A stretch of 64,000 bases of DNA, from the NCBI GenBank assembly GCA_031291075.1, contig JARLJS010000208.1, positions 59,062 to 123,061 of the forward strand, read 5' to 3'. The translations under genes and the position numbers were made by a program. A model generated the notes under the pieces. It saw only the letters and a program-made list of their open reading frames with translations. It searched no databases and had not been told where the DNA came from. Position 1 is the stretch's first letter, and each line of letters opens with the position of its first letter. The stretch comes from Nevskia sp. (GTDB lineage: Bacteria; Pseudomonadota; Gammaproteobacteria; Nevskiales; Nevskiaceae). Below are positions 60,104-64,000 of this stretch, in pieces.

Positions 60104-63000
60104 CGGATGCTGACGTGAACGACGAGACCAACCCCAAGGACAAGGATCCGCAGGGGGACTACAAGAAGACCCTCAACCTGCCGCAGACGGCGTTTCCGAT
60201 GCAGGCCAACCTGGCCCAGCGCGAACCGCAGATGCTGGCGCGCTGGGAGACGGAAAATCTCTACGCGCAGGTGCAGGCGGCGAGCCGCGGGCGTCCTTGC
60301 TACTGGTTCGTCGACGGTCCGCCCTACGCGAACGGCGACATCCACCTCGGCCATGCGGTGAACAAGACGCTGAAAGACATCGTGGTCAAGGCGGCCCGCC
60401 TGGACGGCTACGATGCGGCCTTCGTGCCGGGCTGGGACTGCCACGGCCTGCCGATCGAGCAGCAGGTGGAAAAGAAACACGGCAAGGTCGGCGCCAAGCT
60501 GGATGCCGCGCAGTTCCGCGCCAAGTGCCGCGAATACGCGATGGAGCAGGTGGAGCGGCAGAAGCGCGACTTCCGCCGGCTCGGTGTGCTGGCCGACTGG
60601 GACCGGCCGTACCTGACCATGAACCCGGCCTTCGAGGCCGAGCAGCTGCGCGTGCTGGCGCGCATCGTCGAGAACGGCCACGTGGTGCGCGGCTTCAAGC
60701 CGGTGCACTGGTGCCTCGACTGCGGCTCCTCGCTGGCCGAGGCCGAAGTGGAATACGAGGACAAGGAATCGCTCGCCATCGACGTGCGCTTCATGGCCGC
60801 GGACCCCGCCGATCTCAACCGGCGCTTCGGGCTGGACGGCGCCGCCCCGGCCGGCCTGGTGATCTGGACCACCACGCCGTGGACGCTGCCGGCGAACCAG
60901 GCGATCTGCGTGCATCCGGAGCTGGAGTACGTCCTTGCCGAGATGGGCGCGCACGGCCACCTGGTGCTGGCCGAGGGGCTGCTCGAGGCCACCGCGCAGC
61001 GCTACGGCGTGGAGTCGAAAGTGCTGGGCCGCGCCAAGGGTGCCGCGCTGGAAGGCGTGAAGGCCGAACACCCGTTCGCGGGGCGGCAGGTGCCGGTGAT
61101 CCTGGGCGAGCACGTGACGCTGGAGGCCGGCACCGGCCTCGTGCACACGGCGCCGGCGCATGGCGTCGACGACTACGTGGTGGGCCAGAGGTACAAGCTG
61201 CCGGTGGACAATCCGGTGGCGGCGGACGGCAAGTTCATCGCCGGCACGCCGCTGGTGGCGGGCGTGCATGTGCGCAAGGCCGACGAAGTCATCGTCGAGG
61301 CCCTGCGCGGTAGCGGCGCGCTGCTGCACCTGGCCCGGATCCGCCACAGCTATCCGCACTGCTGGCGTCACAAGACCCCGCTGATCTTCCGTGCCACGCC
61401 GCAGTGGTTCGTGTCGATGGACAAGCAGGGGCTGCGCGCGGCGGCCCTGGCGGAGATCGGGCGCACGCGCTTCTTCCCCGACTGGGGCCAGGCCCGCATC
61501 CACGAGATGGTGGCGGGCCGGCCGGACTGGTGCATCTCGCGCCAGCGTTACTGGGGTGTGCCGCTGGCGGTGTTCGTCGACCGCGAGGCGCAGACCCTGC
61601 ATCCACGCACGCCGGAGCTGTTGCGGCAGGTGGCCGATCGCGTCGGCAAGGAAGGCCTGGAAGCCTGGTTCGGCTCCGCCACGGCGGACTGGATCGGTGC
61701 CGAGGCCGAGCGCTTCGACAAGTGTCCGGATACGCTCGACGTCTGGTTCGACTCCGGCTGCGTGCACCAGTGCTCCTTCGTCTCCAACACGCCGGAGGCG
61801 CTGGACGAACACGGCCTGGCACCGCAGGCGGACATGTACCTGGAAGGCTCGGACCAGCACCGCGGCTGGTTCATGTCCTCGCTGCTGACCTCGGTGGCGA
61901 TGCGCGGCCGCGCGCCATACAAGGCGGTGCTGACCCACGGCTTCACCGTGGACGAGCAGGGCCGCAAGATGTCCAAGTCGCTCGGCAACGGCATCGAGCC
62001 GCAGCAGGTGTTCAAGACGCTGGGTGCCGACGTGCTGCGGCTGTGGATCGCCGCCAGCGACTACAGCGGCGAGATCGCGCTGTCCGACAACCTGCTCAAA
62101 CGCATCGCCGACGCTTACCGGCGCATCCGCAACACCGCGCGCTTCCTGCTCAGCAATCTCGACGGTTTCGACCCGGCTGCCGACGCCGTGCCGGAAGCGG
62201 AGCTTGTCGCCATCGACCGCTGGGCGCTGGTCAACGCCCGGCGCCTGCAGGAAGAGATCGCGGTGGCCTACCGCGATGCGCAATTCCACCTCGTCTATCA
62301 GAAGCTCCACAACTACTGCGTGGTGGACCTGGGCGGCCTGTACCTCGACGTGCTCAAGGACCGGCTCTACACCATGCCGGCCCGCAGCGGCGCCCGGCGC
62401 TCGGCGCAGACCGCGATGTACCACATCGTGCAGGGACTGGTGCGCTGGATCGCGCCGATCCTCTCATTCACCGCCGACGAGATCTGGCGTCTGCTGCCGG
62501 GTGCACCCGGCGGTGAATCGGTGTTCGTGCAGACCTGGCACCGCTTCCCTGAGCTGAAGTCCGCGCCGGCGATCGCCGACGAGCACTGGCCGCAGCTGCT
62601 GGCGGTGCGCGAGGCGGTGAAGAAAGTGCTGGAGGATCTGCGTGCACGCGAGCAGATCGGCTCCGGTCTGGATGCCGAGGTGATGCTCTACGCCGACGGA
62701 GCCACCCGGGCCGCGCTCGCCGCGGCGGGGGCGGAACTGCGTTTCTGGTTCATCACCTCGGAGGCGAGGGTGGAGGCCCTGGCGGCGAAACCCGCCGACG
62801 CCGTCGAGGCGGCTCTGGACACGGCGCTGGTGCCGGCCGGCGGCATGGTGTGGATCGCGGCGCGGCCCACCTCCGCAGCCAAGTGCGGCCGTTGCTGGCA
62901 GCGGCGGCCGGACGTGGGCGGCGACACCGGCCATCCGTCCTTGTGCGGCCGCTGCGTCGAGAACGTGGCCGGCGCCGGCGAGCGCCGGCTGTACATCTGA
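60100..63000 (+). CDS. ileS: Isoleucine--tRNA ligase
   Basis: A 966-residue class I enzyme. HIGH motif GPPYANGDIHLGHAVNKTLKD (about 69-88), editing domain TTTPWTLPANQAI, KMSKS motif DEQGRKMSKSLGNGIEP (about 620-635), and a C-terminal zinc finger CGRCWQRRPDVG...CGRCVENV. The GTG at 60100 overlaps the ribF stop; a second GTG lies five codons in. Confidence 0.96.
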   Translation: MTDADVNDETNPKDKDPQGDYKKTLNLPQTAFPMQANLAQREPQMLARWETENLYAQVQAASRGRPCYWFVDGPPYANGDIHLGHAVNKTLKDIVVKAARLDGYDAAFVPGWDCHGLPIEQQVEKKHGKVGAKLDAAQFRAKCREYAMEQVERQKRDFRRLGVLADWDRPYLTMNPAFEAEQLRVLARIVENGHVVRGFKPVHWCLDCGSSLAEAEVEYEDKESLAIDVRFMAADPADLNRRFGLDGAAPAGLVIWTTTPWTLPANQAICVHPELEYVLAEMGAHGHLVLAEGLLEATAQRYGVESKVLGRAKGAALEGVKAEHPFAGRQVPVILGEHVTLEAGTGLVHTAPAHGVDDYVVGQRYKLPVDNPVAADGKFIAGTPLVAGVHVRKADEVIVEALRGSGALLHLARIRHSYPHCWRHKTPLIFRATPQWFVSMDKQGLRAAALAEIGRTRFFPDWGQARIHEMVAGRPDWCISRQRYWGVPLAVFVDREAQTLHPRTPELLRQVADRVGKEGLEAWFGSATADWIGAEAERFDKCPDTLDVWFDSGCVHQCSFVSNTPEALDEHGLAPQADMYLEGSDQHRGWFMSSLLTSVAMRGRAPYKAVLTHGFTVDEQGRKMSKSLGNGIEPQQVFKTLGADVLRLWIAASDYSGEIALSDNLLKRIADAYRRIRNTARFLLSNLDGFDPAADAVPEAELVAIDRWALVNARRLQEEIAVAYRDAQFHLVYQKLHNYCVVDLGGLYLDVLKDRLYTMPARSGARRSAQTAMYHIVQGLVRWIAPILSFTADEIWRLLPGAPGGESVFVQTWHRFPELKSAPAIADEHWPQLLAVREAVKKVLEDLRAREQIGSGLDAEVMLYADGATRAALAAAGAELRFWFITSEARVEALAAKPADAVEAALDTALVPAGGMVWIAARPTSAAKCGRCWQRRPDVGGDTGHPSLCGRCVENVAGAGERRLYI

Positions 63001-63012
63001 TCGGACGACATC

Positions 63013-63576
63013 ATGACGGAACCAACGGTGAAGCCATCCCCTCTGCCGCTTGCCGGCGACAGCCCGATAGCGGGTCAGGGGACCGCGCATATGCGCATCC
63101 ACAACATCCACTGGCTGTGGCTGTCGGCCCTGGTCCTCAGCCTGGATCAGTTCACCAAGCTGCTGCTGGTGCGGCGCCTGGAGCGCTTCCAGGTGCTGCC
63201 CCTGATTCCGCATTTCAACCTGGTGCACATGCAGAACACCGGGGCCGCGTTCTCGATGCTCAACACTGCTCCGGCGGCGGTGTTTATCCTGCTCTGCGCC
63301 GTGGTGAGCGTCGCCATCCTGGTCTGGCTGCGACGGCACCCCCACGATCAGCGGCTGGTGGCCGCCGCCTTCACACTCATCCTCGGCGGTGCGCTCGGCA
63401 ATGCGGTCGACCGGGCGATGCGCGGCTCGGTGGTGGATTTCATCGACTTCTACGTCGGCGACTGGCACTTCGCCGCCTTCAACCTGGCGGACAGCGCCAT
63501 TACGCTCGGTGCCGGGCTGCTGCTGCTCGACATGCTGCTGCAGGGCCGACGCAGCCAGGCGGCGCGGGATTCATAA
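63013..63576 (+). CDS. lspA: Lipoprotein signal peptidase
   Basis: Inner-membrane aspartyl protease that cleaves lipoprotein signals. Four helices; the catalytic Asp residues lie in GGALGNAVDRAMRGSVVDFIDFY and FNLADSAITLG; NTGAAFSML is also conserved. From ATG 63013 it has 187 residues, about 26 more than usual; ATG 63091 (MRIHNIHWLWLSAL) would give the normal 161. The extension has weaker third-position GC, so the later start may be right. 12 bases after ileS. Confidence 0.92.
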   Translation: MTEPTVKPSPLPLAGDSPIAGQGTAHMRIHNIHWLWLSALVLSLDQFTKLLLVRRLERFQVLPLIPHFNLVHMQNTGAAFSMLNTAPAAVFILLCAVVSVAILVWLRRHPHDQRLVAAAFTLILGGALGNAVDRAMRGSVVDFIDFYVGDWHFAAFNLADSAITLGAGLLLLDMLLQGRRSQAARDS

Positions 63577-63767
63577 GGGCGCCGGCGTTCGCCGGTCTAG
63601 CTAGCCGGCGTCCGGGTGGCCGCGCTGCCAGCAGGCCGATTCGCCCTCCCGTCCGGAGGCTCCCAACTGACCGGTGGACGCCAGGCTCAGGGTTGCAACG
63701 GGTCTCCGCGACCTGTCCGTTGACCGGTTGGGCTGAGAGCAGGTAGTAGGGCGGTTCCGGGTTGAGG
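63577..63767. other. Non-coding gap after lspA
   Basis: About 190 bases without a recognisable gene. A hairpin-forming GC stretch (GCCGGCGTTCGCCGG, near 63581-63595, with a further GCCGGCG at 63603) just after lspA may end the murJ-lspA transcript. The usual fkpB-ispH continuation is absent. Confidence 0.5.
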
Positions 63768-64000
63768 CTAGGCGACGGGGAACCTGAACATCCTCAACCG
63801 GGGCAGGCGATTCCGGTAGGTGGAGGTATCGAGGCCGGCGCCGAGCACGACGTACTGGCTGGCGCCGCTGTCGACCGCCTTGCGCAACTCGTCCTCGGCG
63901 TAGCGGCTGCGTGCCACCAGGAAAGCGCGCAGGTAACGGGCGATGCCCTGCGTGAACCGTTCCGACGCCGCCTGGATGGAAGCGGCGGCATCGGGGCCGA
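63768..64000 (-). pseudogene. Truncated class I SAM methyltransferase (TIGR00027-like)
   Basis: Reading from the window edge, 76 codons encode SERFTQGIARYLRAFLVARSRYAEDELRKAV and the SAM motif GASQYVVLGAGLDTSTYR of the leucine-carboxyl-methyltransferase-like family, then stop a dozen residues later (TAG, 63770-63768). Normal members continue for over 150 more residues after this motif, so the gene is truncated or frameshifted. Its start is outside the window. Confidence 0.65.

Overview
The window is a GC-rich (roughly two-thirds G+C), densely coded piece of a proteobacterial chromosome. Protein similarity and gene order (sdhCDAB-sdhE-ygfX, murJ-ribF-ileS-lspA, yeaG-yeaH-ycgB type operon, NasS/NasT nitrate control, RplU-RpmA-Obg-ProB) point to a gammaproteobacterium. 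Genes for an AidB-type acyl-CoA dehydrogenase, a PF10118-type hydrolase and rhodoquinone synthesis would fit a metabolically versatile free-living organism; a Nevskiales/Xanthomonadales-like lineage is a guess, not shown by the sequence. No rRNA, tRNA, CRISPR array or intact insertion sequence was seen.

Layout. 1-6.5 kb: the 3' end of lysS, a long non-coding gap with a sigma-54-type promoter, then the stress operon prkA-yeaH-spoVR. 6.5-8.3 kb: an ammonium transporter behind an NtrC-like palindrome, and a small lipoprotein. 8.3-13.2 kb (minus): a sulfate ABC transporter operon sbp-mop-amidotransferase-cysT-cysW-cysA. 13.3-18.8 kb: ygfZ, then succinate dehydrogenase flanked by assembly factors (an SDHAF4-like protein before sdhC, SdhE after sdhB) and YgfX, whose start lies in a perfect 25-bp-arm inverted repeat. 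18.9-20.9 kb: alkylation repair (Ada-AlkA fusion, Ogt). 20.9-31.3 kb: nitrate assimilation: nasT-nasS divergent from narK-nirB-(nirD::FAD reductase)-nasA, whose leader holds a near-consensus sigma-54 promoter, two ANTAR-type hexaloop hairpins and an intrinsic terminator. 31.5-34.8 kb: two small stress/VOC/YCII proteins and an Aer-like chemoreceptor behind an FNR/Anr-like box. 35-36.8 kb (minus): moeA and mobA, supplying the molybdenum cofactor that NasA needs. 36.9-38.8 kb: rquA (rhodoquinone synthesis), a decayed REP-associated transposase between inverted REP-like repeats, and a ParD/ParE-type toxin-antitoxin pair. 38.8-47.8 kb: mfd, DUF817 membrane protein, TetR-AidB, GFA protein, ketopantoate-reductase-like gene, SemiSWEET. 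47.9-50.8 kb: rplU-rpmA, obgE-proB. 51-57 kb: an RND efflux pump, a PF10118 hydrolase and a divergent FabR/DesT-like regulator. 57.1-64 kb: rpsT, murJ-ribF-ileS-lspA, and a truncated methyltransferase at the edge.

How the parts fit: nitrogen supply (NtrC/sigma-54 signals on amt, prkA and the nas operon) is layered with nitrate sensing (NasS/NasT acting on an RNA attenuator). Respiratory flexibility is suggested by SDH together with RquA: rhodoquinone would let an SDH-type enzyme run as a fumarate reductase. Most of the window is ordinary core genome; the most unusual signals are the ANTAR attenuator, RquA, the sdhE/ygfX palindrome, and a 56-codon ORF before nirB that repeats nirB's first ten residues and is translationally coupled to it.
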